DNA of 64,000 bases, from positions 248,001 through 312,000 of the forward strand of contig NZ_CABKRX010000094.1 of the NCBI RefSeq assembly GCF_902374955.1, written 5' to 3'. Under the pieces are notes generated by a model. The model was given only the letters and a program-made list of their open reading frames with translations. It was not told the origin of the DNA and ran no database searches. A program made the translations under genes and the position numbers. Positions within the stretch are counted from its first letter, which is position 1, and each line of letters opens with the position of its first letter. Shown here one piece after another: positions 17,491 through 27,481 of this stretch. Source of the DNA: Bacillus massilioanorexius (GTDB taxonomy: Bacteria; Bacillota; Bacilli; Bacillales; DSM-1321).

Positions 17491-18411
17491 TTATTTATGA
17501 ACTGCTAAATGTGCAAAGTGAAAATGACTATAGGCATGTAACTCATCTTGTCTATTTTGAAAATATCTTTCTTCAATTTGATCAGGTGAAAGGTTTTCAT
17601 AAACGAGCATTTCTGTGTTTTGTAATTCTAAATCAAGGAGTAGTGGATCAAAACTTGTAATAATAGGTTCTCCGGTTTGTGTTGCCAAGTGTTTCATTTT
17701 AACCAGCTTTTCAGACGCAAGGTTATCATCTAAAGCTGTATTATCTAAATAATCTAAAATGAAGGAGCTGCCATTAGGGGTAATTTCTGAAATATGCTTG
17801 AGAAGTGTTAATAGCTTCTGTTTATTTAAATACATGCTTACACCTAAACAACTGAAAAAACTATATTTGTGCTTATCATAACCATTCTTTTGAAGTTCTA
17901 CATATAGATCGTCTTTATTAAAATCTACAGAAATATATTTTACATTGGAAGGTATTGTAAGCCTAGCATAATTTAGTCTGTTTATTTTAGCTGCTTGAGT
18001 GGATGGGTGATCCACTTCGTAAATCATGAAGTCTTTTGGAATGTTTTTTTGTCTATAAGAAAAAGTATCAAACCCAGCTCCTAATAAAATGTACTGTTTT
18101 AATCCACGTTCAATGGCTGCTTCGAGTGCTTCTTCTTCGTATCGAGCTCTACTCACAACTTGAGGAACACACTGTGTGTTCATGACCCATTCAAGCTTGT
18201 CGTTGGAAGTATATAGTTCCGTTTCTTTATGACTGTTAAAAAATTGGATGGCATTTGTCCAGTTCTCTTCTATCATTCTCTTTTCATCTTCAGATATGAA
18301 AGAAAAAGCCATTTTGTCATAGAAAATCGGATTCTTACTGTATGTTGTATGGAATCCTCTTGCGTAGCAACTGATTAAAGCTGTTAAGCTATTCTTATTA
18401 TCCATGTTCAT
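17491..18411 (-). CDS. Class I SAM-dependent O-methyltransferase (leucine carboxyl methyltransferase family)
   Basis: 306 aa when started at the ATG preceded by AAAGGTGG; an upstream ATG at 18429 has no ribosome site. Family landmarks are R-A-x-x-E near residue 85 (SRARYEEEALEAA), the SAM-binding segment YILLGAGFDTFSYR, YEVDHPSTQAAK, and FFSCLGVSMYLNK. Relatives are putative O-methyltransferases, some in polyketide metabolism (YktD type); the substrate cannot be read from the sequence. It lies alone on the minus strand behind a consensus promoter and a leader terminator, suggesting it is conditionally expressed. Confidence 0.8.
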   Translation of the reverse strand: MNMDNKNSLTALISCYARGFHTTYSKNPIFYDKMAFSFISEDEKRMIEENWTNAIQFFNSHKETELYTSNDKLEWVMNTQCVPQVVSRARYEEEALEAAIERGLKQYILLGAGFDTFSYRQKNIPKDFMIYEVDHPSTQAAKINRLNYARLTIPSNVKYISVDFNKDDLYVELQKNGYDKHKYSFFSCLGVSMYLNKQKLLTLLKHISEITPNGSSFILDYLDNTALDDNLASEKLVKMKHLATQTGEPIITSFDPLLLDLELQNTEMLVYENLSPDQIEERYFQNRQDELHAYSHFHFAHLAVHK

Positions 18412-18449
18412 ATACGCCACCTTTACCATTTTGAGATAGCCTTTTTTGC

Positions 18450-18483
18450 AAAAAAAGAAAACACCTGCTAATTAGTAGGTGTT
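18450..18483 (-). terminator. Leader terminator (attenuator) before the methyltransferase gene
   Basis: On the minus strand AACACCTACTAATTAGCAGG continues to GTGTT and a TTCTTTTTTT tract. The stem is nearly a perfect palindrome. It lies between the promoter and the start codon of the same gene, the arrangement of a transcription attenuator. Confidence 0.7.
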
Positions 18484-18520
18484 AAGTATATAACGGATTT
18501 AATATGTTTCTAAAAAATAA

Positions 18521-18549
18521 ATTATATCATGTAAATTCATTTTTGTCAA
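18521..18549 (-). promoter_or_regulatory. Consensus sigma-A promoter for the methyltransferase gene
   Basis: On the minus strand, perfect TTGACA, a 17-nt spacer and perfect TATAAT. Confidence 0.85.
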
Positions 18550-18693
18550 TGTTTTTCTTCTAAAAAATCAAAGCTGGTTCTATTATTTATAGAGGAGTAT
18601 AATATGATATGCAGCCTATAAAAATTGGATTTGCTACTACGGATTTCTAATAGGTATACTATAATTGTTAGTACATAGTTGGAGGGAATTAAA

Positions 18694-19812
18694 ATGATTA
18701 ATAAACAAAGATTACTTGATGAGTTTTTAGAACTAGTTCAAATCGACTCAGAGTCTAGATATGAAACAGAAATCTCAAAAGTATTAAAAGAAAAATTCAC
18801 TTCTTTAGGTGTGAAAGTAGTGGAAGATGATGCAGCAGCTAAAACAGGTTTTGGAGCAGGAAATTTAATTTGTACATTACCTGCTACAAAAGAAGGTGTT
18901 GATACAATCTATTTTACTTCACATATGGATACAGTTGTACCTGGTAAAGGTGTGAAACCTTCGATAGTTGATGGTTATGTCGTTACTGATGGAACAACGA
19001 TTTTAGGAGCTGATGATAAAACAGGTCTTTCAGCTATGTTTGAAGCTATTCGTGTTTTAAAAGAGCAAAATATTGCTCATGGAAAAATCGAATTTATCAT
19101 TACAGTTGGAGAAGAATCTGGTTTAGTAGGTGCGAAAGCATTAGATTCAGCACTTGTGACAGCTAAGTATGGTTATGCGTTAGATAGTGATGGAAAAGTA
19201 GGGGAAATCGTTGTAGCAGCACCTACGCAAGCCAAAATTACAGCAACAATCAAAGGAAAAACAGCTCATGCAGGTGTGGCGCCAGAAAAAGGTGTTAGTG
19301 CCATTACAATTGCTGCGAAAGCAATTGCTAAAATGCCTCTAGGACGTATTGATGAAGAAACAACTGCTAATATCGGTCGATTTGAAGGTGGAAAACAAAC
19401 GAATATTGTTTGTGATCATGTGGAAATTTTGGCTGAGGCACGTTCGCTAGTTGGAGAAAAAATGGAAGCTCAAGCGAAAACGATGAAAGAAGCTTTTGAA
19501 ACAACTGCTAAAGAAATGGGCGGAGAAGCAATCGTTAATATTGAAGTGATGTATCCAGGTTTTAAATATGGTCATGGGGATCATGTAGTAGAAGTAGCTA
19601 AGAAAGCAGCGGAAAAAATTGGCCGTACACCATCTTTACAACAAAGTGGTGGTGGTAGTGATGCGAATGTCATCGCAGGCTTTGGTATCCCAACAGTCAA
19701 TCTTGCTGTAGGATATGAAGAAATTCATACAACAAATGAAAAAATGCCTATCGAAGAATTAGAAAAAATTGCTGAAATGGTAGTTGCGGTTGTTCAAACT
19801 GTAGCTGAATAA
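18694..19812 (+). CDS. yqjE: M20-family peptidase YqjE (peptidase T-like)
   Basis: 372 aa, started at the ATG with TTGGAGGG 8 nt upstream. Zinc-peptidase features in order: TSHMDTVVPG (first metal His and catalytic Asp), GADDKTGLSA (bridging Asp), GEESGLVGAK (catalytic and metal Glu), a dimerisation domain about residues 180-290, and TTNEKM near the end with the last metal His in EEIHTTNE. It probably cleaves small peptides in the cytoplasm. Synteny with B. subtilis yqjD-yqjE is broken here by the inserted minus-strand methyltransferase. Confidence 0.9.
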   Translation: MINKQRLLDEFLELVQIDSESRYETEISKVLKEKFTSLGVKVVEDDAAAKTGFGAGNLICTLPATKEGVDTIYFTSHMDTVVPGKGVKPSIVDGYVVTDGTTILGADDKTGLSAMFEAIRVLKEQNIAHGKIEFIITVGEESGLVGAKALDSALVTAKYGYALDSDGKVGEIVVAAPTQAKITATIKGKTAHAGVAPEKGVSAITIAAKAIAKMPLGRIDEETTANIGRFEGGKQTNIVCDHVEILAEARSLVGEKMEAQAKTMKEAFETTAKEMGGEAIVNIEVMYPGFKYGHGDHVVEVAKKAAEKIGRTPSLQQSGGGSDANVIAGFGIPTVNLAVGYEEIHTTNEKMPIEELEKIAEMVVAVVQTVAE

Positions 19813-19825
19813 ACAGAAATTTGAG

Positions 19826-19868
19826 AGCACTATGAACTGGATGTAATCCGTTTATAGTGCTTTTTTTC
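19826..19868 (+). terminator. Terminator after yqjE
   Basis: Stem AGCACTATGAAC / GTTTATAGTGCT with a 12-nt loop followed by TTTTTTT. Confidence 0.88.
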
Positions 19869-20044
19869 ATAGGTAATTAAATAAGTGAAGGCAGGAGCAC
19901 ATCGTGTGGAAAGAAAGAGAAGGCTTGTGTTCATGGTAAGCAAATGATACACCTTTTTAGATTATTCTACAGTTACCCCTTAGAAGTTTTTACCTAATAT
20001 GATATTATTTTCTTATAATATTTGTATGCGAAGGGGAAATCATT

Positions 20045-20533
20045 ATGACTGCAAAAACAAGGGATATGGAGTTAATGTACTATGAGGAACGCCATTATAA
20101 TCAAGTTTGTGAGTATAATTTAGATGAGACTCAAAAGGATTTCACCGCTTTACCGAGGGAAGCTATTTCAAGATTTAAAGATAATCCAGCTTGTGAACTT
20201 ATCGTCATGATTACTCATAATAATCCAGTTGGTTTTTTTGTCCTTCATAAAGGTGAAGATGTACTACAAGATGAAAATGCAAAAGGATCAATGCTCATTC
20301 GATCGTTATCTGTTAATCCCGTATATCAAGGTAAGGGATTAGCTCAAAAGGCAATGAGAATGTTACCATCTTTTGTAAAGAAAAATCACCCAGATATGTT
20401 AGAGTTGTTTCTTATGGTAAATGAAGGGAATTTGAGAGCATACCATGTGTATAAAAAAGTCGGATATATGGATCGTGGATTAAGAAGAGAGGGGCCACAT
20501 GGTATGCAGAAAGTTCTTCATTATAAGTTATAG
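20045..20533 (+). CDS. GNAT-family N-acetyltransferase
   Basis: 162 aa with AAGGGG upstream of the ATG. The acetyl-CoA-binding motif A is seen in IRSLSVNPVYQGKGLAQKAM (Q/R-x-x-G-x-G/A pattern), and the C-terminal motif B region in NEGNLRAYHVYKKVGY. The substrate is unknown. It is flanked by terminators, so it is a single-gene unit. Confidence 0.82.
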   Translation: MTAKTRDMELMYYEERHYNQVCEYNLDETQKDFTALPREAISRFKDNPACELIVMITHNNPVGFFVLHKGEDVLQDENAKGSMLIRSLSVNPVYQGKGLAQKAMRMLPSFVKKNHPDMLELFLMVNEGNLRAYHVYKKVGYMDRGLRREGPHGMQKVLHYKL

Positions 20534-20661
20534 GTAGCCTAAATAATAAAATAGTTTGGATTTAATACTAGCTTTATGACTCAAAATGATGTATCATAAT
20601 TAAAAATTATTCGGTTGTGTTAGAAAATGTAACATCAAGCATTGGTGATTTGTTTATATGT

Positions 20662-20695
20662 AAAGTCGATCATTTTTATTACGATCGGCTTTTTT
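20662..20695 (+). terminator. Terminator after the GNAT gene
   Basis: AAAGTCGATC / GATCGGCTTT stem (one G-U pair) followed by T-run. It lies about 130 nt after the stop codon. Confidence 0.7.
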
Positions 20696-20752
20696 CTAAA
20701 CAATAAACTTTCAACATCAACTTTGAAAATTGTAATGAAGGAGTGTTAGAGA

Positions 20753-21403
20753 ATGGGAATTCATACGTATTTTAAAAGTTTAACAAAATTAGAACGCATT
20801 GAGCGTTGTCCGGGACAATTTAAGCTTGAGCGGCACAATGTTGCTTCTCACTCTTTTAAGGTAACTCAATACGCACAATTTTTAGCAACGGTTGAAGAAA
20901 GCTATGGGACAGAAATCAATTGGAAAGATCTTTATGAGAAAGCGTTAAATCATGATTTTCCTGAAGTTTTCATATCGGATATTCCAACCCCAGTTAAATA
21001 TGCCACCCCAGAATTACGTTCTATGCTACGAAGTGTAGAAGAAGGGATGACTGAGAAGTTTATCGAATCTGAAATTCCTGAAGAATATCAAGGCTATTTT
21101 AGAAATCTTATGAAAGATGGTAAAGAAGGTAGCTCTATTGAATCTAAAATCTTATCCATTTCTGATAAAATTGATCTTGTGTATGAAGCCTTTTTAGAAA
21201 TTCAAAAAGGGAATAGTGAACCTGTATATATAGAAATATACCGAGATGCTTTAACATCGATAAAAAGTTTTGATTATTTAAGTTGTGTGCAATATTTCTT
21301 TGAAAATATATTACCTGATATGATTAATGAAGATACTACATCTACGATTGATATAAAAAAAATAACAGAAGAAGTTTTAATGGAAAAAACAAAGTGTTCA
21401 TAA
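20753..21403 (+). CDS. YfbR-like HD-domain 5'-nucleotidase
   Basis: 216 aa. HD-domain metal ligands appear as His in LERHNVASHSFKV, the His-Asp pair in NHDFPEVFISDIPTP, and a distal Asp in ISDKIDLV. This is the layout of YfbR-type 5'-deoxynucleotidases, which dephosphorylate deoxynucleoside monophosphates. GAAGGAG lies before the ATG. A terminator overlaps the 3' end. Exact substrate not determined. Confidence 0.8.
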   Translation: MGIHTYFKSLTKLERIERCPGQFKLERHNVASHSFKVTQYAQFLATVEESYGTEINWKDLYEKALNHDFPEVFISDIPTPVKYATPELRSMLRSVEEGMTEKFIESEIPEEYQGYFRNLMKDGKEGSSIESKILSISDKIDLVYEAFLEIQKGNSEPVYIEIYRDALTSIKSFDYLSCVQYFFENILPDMINEDTTSTIDIKKITEEVLMEKTKCS

Positions 21404-21423
21404 GTTGTTCGCTTTGTTTTTTT
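21386..21423 (+). terminator. Terminator overlapping the end of the HD-domain gene
   Basis: AAAACAAAGTG / CGCTTTGTTTT stem plus T-run. The left arm lies inside the last codons of the gene. Confidence 0.8.
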
Positions 21424-21543
21424 CTATTAAAGAGAATTATTGCTATAGGAAGATGGAGATAGAGATAAGTCCTTGTAAATAATCTTTAGAAAGTGTATTT
21501 CTATAACTTCTTTTGTTAAAATAACGGTATAATAAGCGACGGT

Positions 21544-22815
21544 ATGGTGAGAGATTTGAATAGTATGTATCCAGTAAAAGGTAGAGTCATCTTACATGTT
21601 GATATGAATAGTTTTTACGCTTCAGTTGAAATGGCTTATGATTCTAGTTTAAAAGGAAAACCATTAGCTATTGCAGGAAACCCTGAGGAAAGACGCGGTA
21701 TTATAGTTACATGTAGTTACGAGGCTCGTAAATATGGTGTTAAGACTACGATGTCTTTATGGGAAGCGAAAAAGCTATGTCCACAATTAATTGTGAAAAG
21801 TCCTGATTTTGACAAATATCGTACTGCTTCACAAGGGATATTTGAATTGTTGAGAACCTATACGGATTTAGTGGAACCCGTTTCTATTGATGAAGGTTAC
21901 TTAGACATTACCAATTGCAGTCATTTAGGTTCTCCAATCGAAATAGCTCGTAGTATCCAACAAAGAGTATTTCAAACGCTGGATCTTCCTTGCAGCATTG
22001 GCATTGCTCCTAACAAATTTCTTGCTAAGACAGCTTCTGATATGAAAAAACCTATGGGAATTACTATCTTAAGAAAGCGAGATGTTCCAACAATCTTATG
22101 GCCTAGAAAAACAGCTGAAATGCATGGAATTGGCGAAAAAACAGCTGAAAAATTGCGTGCCATTGGAATAGAAACGATAGGAGATCTAGCTCATGCTAGT
22201 GAAATTCAGCTAAAAAACCTATTAGGTATAAATGGTTTAAAGTTAAAAGAAAAAGCAAATGGCATTCATCATTCACCAGTGGATCCTGAATCTGTCTTTG
22301 ATTATAAAAGTGTAGGCAATTCTACTACCCTACCTAAAGATGTAAGTAATCAAAAGGAATTACTAAATGTAATTAAAAAGTTATCGAAGAAAGTGTCATC
22401 ACGATTAGATCAAAAACAGCTTTTAGGTACGAAAATAGGTATAACAATTCGATATCAAAATCGAAAAACAATTAACCGTAGTCAAACGGTGCTGAATCCT
22501 ATTTATAAAGAGGATGAAATATATGAAAAAGCAAAAGAACTTTTTCAAAATAATTGGGATGGGAATCCAGTTCGATTATTAGGTGTAACAGCTTTTGATG
22601 TTATTGAAAGTACAGAAGCTACAAAGCAATTAGATCTTTTTTCTTATGAAGAAGATGCTAAACAAGAACCATTATTGAAAACAGTTGAAGAATTGAAGAA
22701 AAAATATGGACAAAACATTATTCAAAAAGCTGCTAAATCATCAAAAAATCAATCATCAAAAACGATAACAAAAACGAGTTTTAGTAAAGATTTTTTAGAT
22801 GACTTAATGAAATAG
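21544..22815 (+). CDS. dinB: Y-family DNA polymerase IV (YqjH/PolY1 type)
   Basis: 423 aa as drawn; the start is uncertain, because the TTG at 21556 and ATG at 21565 are better placed after GGTGAGAG. Catalytic acidic residues are in HVDMNSFYASVE and SIDEGYLD. Helix-hairpin-helix motifs follow in the thumb (MHGIGEKTAEKLRAIGI), then a little-finger domain. QLDLF near the C-terminus is a sliding-clamp binding motif. It performs translesion synthesis. No LexA-like box was seen upstream. Its next neighbour is gndA, as yqjH-yqjI in B. subtilis. Confidence 0.93.
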   Translation: MVRDLNSMYPVKGRVILHVDMNSFYASVEMAYDSSLKGKPLAIAGNPEERRGIIVTCSYEARKYGVKTTMSLWEAKKLCPQLIVKSPDFDKYRTASQGIFELLRTYTDLVEPVSIDEGYLDITNCSHLGSPIEIARSIQQRVFQTLDLPCSIGIAPNKFLAKTASDMKKPMGITILRKRDVPTILWPRKTAEMHGIGEKTAEKLRAIGIETIGDLAHASEIQLKNLLGINGLKLKEKANGIHHSPVDPESVFDYKSVGNSTTLPKDVSNQKELLNVIKKLSKKVSSRLDQKQLLGTKIGITIRYQNRKTINRSQTVLNPIYKEDEIYEKAKELFQNNWDGNPVRLLGVTAFDVIESTEATKQLDLFSYEEDAKQEPLLKTVEELKKKYGQNIIQKAAKSSKNQSSKTITKTSFSKDFLDDLMK

Positions 22816-22956
22816 TTGTATTACTAGGAAATAGCTATGAAAATAGTATAGAATATAGAGAGTAGTTTTTATTTTAAAAATAATTGTTTTATTATTTTGA
22901 AAGAATAATGTAAAAGGAAACTAGAAAAAGATTGACTACAGAAGGGGAGTTACATT

Positions 22957-24360
22957 ATGCAACAATTTGGTGTTATTGGTCTTGCTGTTATGGGTAAGAA
23001 TTTAGCGTTTAACATTGAGAGTAGAGGATATGCAATTTCAGTTTATAATCGTTCTCGTGAAAAAACAGACGAAATGATGTTAGAAGCCAAAGGGAAAAAG
23101 ATTTTACCTACATATACATTAGAGGAATTTGTTCATTCGCTTGAAAGACCAAGAAAAATTATGCTAATGGTTAAAGCTGGAGCAGCAACAGATGTTACTA
23201 TTCAACAATTAAAACCTTTATTAGAGAAAGGTGATATTGTAATTGATGGTGGGAATACATTTTTCCAAGATACTATTCGTCGAAATAAAGAATTAAGTGA
23301 ACTAGGTATTCATTTTATTGGAACAGGTGTATCTGGTGGAGAAGAAGGAGCGCTTAAAGGACCTTCTATCATGCCTGGTGGACAAAAAGAAGCGTATGAT
23401 TTGGTAGCGCCGATTTTTCAAGAAATTTCCGCTAAAGTAAATGGCGATGCTTGCACAACGTACATCGGACCGGATGGTGCTGGTCATTATGTGAAAATGG
23501 TTCATAATGGAATTGAATATGGAGATATGCAATTAATCTGTGAAGCATATTTCTTATTAAAAAATGTTCTAGATTTAGATGCGAAAGAACTTCATGATGT
23601 ATTTACTGAATGGAATCAAGGTGAGCTTGATAGTTACCTAATGGAAATTACAGCGGACATATTTAGTAAATATGACGACGAAACAGGAAAACCTATGGTT
23701 GATATTATCTTGGATCGTGCTGGTCAAAAGGGAACAGGGAAATGGACGAGTCAAAGTGCTCTTGATCTAGGTGTACCTCTTCCAATCATCACTGAATCTG
23801 TTTTTGCACGTTTCCTTTCAGCGATGAAGGAAGAAAGAATCATTGCTAGTCAAAAATTAACAGGTCCTAAAGCTATGAAGTATGAAGGGGATAAAAAAGC
23901 GTTAATCGAAGCAGTTAGAAGAGCGCTGTTTATGAGTAAAATATGTTCCTATGCACAAGGATTTGCACAAATGCGATTAGCATCAGAGGAATATAATTGG
24001 AATTTACAATACGGAGATATTGCCATGATTTTTAGAGGAGGCTGTATTATTCGAGCACAATTCCTACAAAATATTAAAGAAGCATATGATCGAAACCCGA
24101 ATTTACAAAATTTATTACTAGATGACTATTTTAAAAACGTTGTAGAAAGCTATCAAGCTTCTCTTCGTGAAGTGATTGCACTAGCTGTCATGAGTGGAAT
24201 TCCTGTTCCATGCTTCTCAGCAGCACTATCATATTATGATAGCTATCGTGCAGAAAGATTACCAGCGAATTTACTGCAAGCGCAACGTGATTATTTTGGT
24301 GCACATACGTATGAACGAGTTGACAAGGATGGTATTTTCCATACGGAATGGCTTAAATAA
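22957..24360 (+). CDS. gndA: 6-phosphogluconate dehydrogenase, NADP+-dependent, decarboxylating
   Basis: 467 aa, full length. N-terminal Rossmann motif GVIGLAVMGKNLAFN, with the NADP-favouring NRSREKTDE following. Substrate-binding signatures are GTGVSGGEEGALKGPSIMPG, the catalytic-lysine helix HYVKMVHNGIEYGDMQLI, and RGGCIIRAQFL. Oxidises 6-phosphogluconate to ribulose 5-phosphate in the pentose phosphate pathway. AGAAGGGGAG precedes the ATG. It is the positional equivalent of B. subtilis yqjI. Confidence 0.96.
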   Translation: MQQFGVIGLAVMGKNLAFNIESRGYAISVYNRSREKTDEMMLEAKGKKILPTYTLEEFVHSLERPRKIMLMVKAGAATDVTIQQLKPLLEKGDIVIDGGNTFFQDTIRRNKELSELGIHFIGTGVSGGEEGALKGPSIMPGGQKEAYDLVAPIFQEISAKVNGDACTTYIGPDGAGHYVKMVHNGIEYGDMQLICEAYFLLKNVLDLDAKELHDVFTEWNQGELDSYLMEITADIFSKYDDETGKPMVDIILDRAGQKGTGKWTSQSALDLGVPLPIITESVFARFLSAMKEERIIASQKLTGPKAMKYEGDKKALIEAVRRALFMSKICSYAQGFAQMRLASEEYNWNLQYGDIAMIFRGGCIIRAQFLQNIKEAYDRNPNLQNLLLDDYFKNVVESYQASLREVIALAVMSGIPVPCFSAALSYYDSYRAERLPANLLQAQRDYFGAHTYERVDKDGIFHTEWLK

Positions 24361-24363
24361 AAG

Positions 24364-24406
24364 AAAAAAGTTCGAATTAAAGGATCCTTTAATTCGAACT
24401 TTTTTT
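24364..24406. terminator. Strong terminator after gndA
   Basis: A fully palindromic stem, AAAAAAGTTCGAATTAAAGG paired with its complement around a GGATCC centre, ending in seven Ts. Confidence 0.92.
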
Positions 24407-24828
24407 ATTGGGTAGCTTTCTAAAAAGAATCACCTCTCGCAAATTGAGCATCATAGAGGGGAATTTTAATTCAACCCTATGTTCATTACTTATTCATAGA
24501 CTACAAAGGATGCGAATACAGCCATTTATTGTTAACCAGAACGGTTTCATTTCGGTGCAAATAAAAACAAAATATTTCCTAACTCGAAATATAATTTTAG
24601 TAAAAAAAGGAAAGCGAGAACTCTTGTCGAATTATGTATCGAGGAATTATTTGTGATTTTTCATTCTAACAAACTCTTTCAGTCACGTTGGTTAACACTA
24701 ATAAATGAGGAAGTTGAAGTTGTGATTTAGCGTAGAATTTGTTAGAACTTGATTCGTTCTACTTACCTCCAGTGGTGGGTGAACAACATCGCTGGGGTAA
24801 GTTCACTTTATTTGAAGGGGTTGGAAGG
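24407..24828. other. Intergenic region without recognised gene
   Basis: About 420 nt of AT-rich sequence between the gndA terminator and the acylase start. Open frames here begin at weak TTG codons without ribosome sites and encode no recognisable family. No clear promoter pair was found, although the acylase promoter must lie here. Confidence 0.5.
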
Positions 24829-27192
24829 ATGGAAGCTGTTCTGCAGCAAAAAAAGCCAAAGAAACGATGGAAAAAAGTCGCGCTTTGGTCTATTGGTATT
24901 ATTATTTTTTTGTTTATTGCGGCACTTGTAGGAGCCAATATGTATGTTTCTCGATCGTTGCCACAAATTGACGGGGAGGTAAAATTAGCAACTTTAACAA
25001 CTCAAGTTACAGTATTAAGAGATTCATCAGGAGTTCCACATGTAAAAGCGGAAAATGAACGTGACTTATACATAGCTCAAGGATATGTTCAGGCACAAGA
25101 TCGATTATTTCAAATGGATTTAAGTAGAAGACTGGCTTCAGGCCGATTAAGTGAAGTTATAGGTGAAGCTACTGTTGAAAAGGACAAATTTTTTAGGACT
25201 CTTGGTTTAAGAAGAGCTGCTGAAGAATCTTATAATGCTTATACTCAAAATGGTAAGGATGTTCTAGCTTGGTTTGCTGAAGGTGTAAACTTGTATATGA
25301 AGGAAGCGATAGAAGACGGTAAATTACCAGTTGAATTTACGATACTAGGTTATGAGCCAGAAAAGTGGTCTGAGATTGATTCATTAACAATAGGTAAATA
25401 TATGGCTTTTGATTTAGGTGGGAATTGGGAAGATCAGGCATTTAGACAATACTTATTACAAACGTTTTCAAAAGAAAAAGCGTACGATTTGTTTCCCTCA
25501 TATCCAAAAGACGCCCCCTTTATTATTAGTAAGCAAGAATTAGATTTACAAAAAAGCTTTGCAAGTGCTATAGTACCTTACGAGTTTAATGGTAGTAATA
25601 ACTGGGTTGTCAGTGGAGAGAAAACGAAAAGTGGGAAACCACTGTTAGCTGATGATCCTCACCTAGGATTAGCAACCCCTTCCGTTTGGTATCAAATGCA
25701 GTTAGAGGCACCGACAGTAAATGTAAGCGGTGTCATATTTGCTGGAATACCAGGGATTATTCTAGGTCATAATAACAAAATTGCCTGGGGTGTTACAAAT
25801 ACAGGACCGGACGTGCAAGATCTTTATATTGAAAAAAGAAATGAAAATAATCAAGATGAATACTTATATATGAATAACTGGGAAAAAGCAAAAATCGTAA
25901 AAGAACCTATTAAAGTGAAGAAACAAAAAACGATAGATTATCAAGTAGCTATTACTCGTCATGGTCCAATCATATCAGAATTTGCGGGTGAAAGTGGTTC
26001 AAATACTGTACTATCATTAAGATGGACGGCACTTGATCCATCTGCTGAATTAGAAGCAGTTCTAAACATGAATAAGGCAGAAAATTGGCAACAATTTGAA
26101 AAGGCATTAGAAAAATTCAATACTCCTGCTCAAAACTTTGTTTTTGCTTCTACAGATGGAACTATTGCTTATAAAGCAAATGGTACTATCCCGATTCGTA
26201 AGAAAGGTGATAGTATGCTTCCAGTACCGGGCTGGACCAATGAATATGAATGGACGGGCTTTATACCGTATGATAAATTACCGAAAGTGGTAAATCCTAA
26301 AGAAGGCTTTATTTCAACGGCGAATAATAAAGTTATTTCAGATGATTATCCTTATCATATAAGCAATCATTGGGCTCAACCATACAGACAAATGCGTATC
26401 CAAGAGTTTCTAAAGTCAAATAAACAATTAACTGCTAAAGATATGAAAAACCTTCAAATGGATGTGACTAATCTTCAAGCAAAAGAGTTTGTACCTCAAT
26501 TTATAGAAACTCTTGATGAGGTAAAGGATAAGGAAATGAAGAAGGCATTGGACATTTTAGAGAAATGGGATTTTCAAGATAAAGAAGAAGCTTCTGCTCC
26601 ACTCATATTTAATTTATGGATGACAAAGATTCAAAATGTCTTATTTGAGGAGCAAATTCCTGAGGAAACTTTAAAATTATTTAATGGGAAGAGATCGGTC
26701 GTCGATCAGCTGCTTCGTAATGGCTTGGATAAAAATCCAGGTCCATGGATTAATGATCAAGGTGGTGTTGAGAAGCTATTAGAGAAATCACTTAAAAAAA
26801 CGCTTGCTGATATTACAGATATGCAAGGCAAGAATATGGAAAAATGGAAGTGGGGAGATTATCACCAAATCCGTTTTGATCATCCTATTTCTAGTGTTTC
26901 TCCTCTAAAATATCTATTTAATAGTAAAGGCAGTATCCCGGCTGCTGGTAGCTCTGTAACCGTTCAAGCAGCTGCTTTTACAGAAGAAGGCATAGTAAAT
27001 CATGGAGGTTCATGGAGGTTCGTAGCAGATCTATCGGATTTAACCAAAGCAGAGCATTTAGTTGGCCCAGGTCAATCTGGACATTTGAAAAGTAAGTGGT
27101 ATCAAGATCAAATGGAAGATTGGGTGAATGGCACTTATCATGTAACCAAAACAAAAGATGTTTCAGGGAAAAAGCTTATTTTAAAACCATAG
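24829..27192 (+). CDS. Membrane-anchored penicillin acylase family protein (S45 Ntn-hydrolase)
   Basis: 787 aa when started at the ATG with AAGGGG 8 nt upstream. A basic stretch (KKPKKRWKK) and one transmembrane segment (about residues 18-38) give a type II membrane anchor or uncleaved signal. Processing site and nucleophile Ser256 in FNGSNNWVV begin the mature beta chain after a roughly 255-residue pro/alpha part. Also family-typical are DDPHLGL, the ITRHGPI segment and FISTANNKV. Relatives cleave penicillin G, acyl-homoserine lactones or other amides; the natural substrate is unknown. Single-gene unit. Confidence 0.88.
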   Translation: MEAVLQQKKPKKRWKKVALWSIGIIIFLFIAALVGANMYVSRSLPQIDGEVKLATLTTQVTVLRDSSGVPHVKAENERDLYIAQGYVQAQDRLFQMDLSRRLASGRLSEVIGEATVEKDKFFRTLGLRRAAEESYNAYTQNGKDVLAWFAEGVNLYMKEAIEDGKLPVEFTILGYEPEKWSEIDSLTIGKYMAFDLGGNWEDQAFRQYLLQTFSKEKAYDLFPSYPKDAPFIISKQELDLQKSFASAIVPYEFNGSNNWVVSGEKTKSGKPLLADDPHLGLATPSVWYQMQLEAPTVNVSGVIFAGIPGIILGHNNKIAWGVTNTGPDVQDLYIEKRNENNQDEYLYMNNWEKAKIVKEPIKVKKQKTIDYQVAITRHGPIISEFAGESGSNTVLSLRWTALDPSAELEAVLNMNKAENWQQFEKALEKFNTPAQNFVFASTDGTIAYKANGTIPIRKKGDSMLPVPGWTNEYEWTGFIPYDKLPKVVNPKEGFISTANNKVISDDYPYHISNHWAQPYRQMRIQEFLKSNKQLTAKDMKNLQMDVTNLQAKEFVPQFIETLDEVKDKEMKKALDILEKWDFQDKEEASAPLIFNLWMTKIQNVLFEEQIPEETLKLFNGKRSVVDQLLRNGLDKNPGPWINDQGGVEKLLEKSLKKTLADITDMQGKNMEKWKWGDYHQIRFDHPISSVSPLKYLFNSKGSIPAAGSSVTVQAAAFTEEGIVNHGGSWRFVADLSDLTKAEHLVGPGQSGHLKSKWYQDQMEDWVNGTYHVTKTKDVSGKKLILKP

Positions 27193-27210
27193 TGAATGAA
27201 AGGTAAGATT

Positions 27211-27252
27211 GGAAAAAAGCTAGCTTTAGTTATTTTAAGCTAGCTTTTTCCT
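27211..27252 (+). terminator. Terminator after the acylase gene
   Basis: GGAAAAAGCTAGCTT-type arm pairs with AAGCTAGCTTTTTCC across a 10-nt loop; the T-run is part of the descending arm. Confidence 0.85.
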
Positions 27253-27481
27253 GTTATTGGGTAAATGATAAGGGATTTTACTAAATGAACCGTTTTTTTA
27301 TTCTTGTAAAATTGGGGTAAATAGGGAAGAGGAGTCTATTATCGATCACGGTTAAAATTTGAATAGGTTGTGACGGTATTTCCATTATGTGTACATTATT
27401 TACAAAAATTACATTGATAGGTTTGTACTGGGATTTTTTCTACGCTAAAATAAAGACTAGGGGAAGATAAGGGGGATGGGT

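Noticed and set aside
24408..24656. Open frame of 82 codons after gndA
   Set aside because: It starts from a TTG without a ribosome site, begins right at the gndA terminator, has no recognisable family and an amino acid composition typical of random AT-rich sequence.
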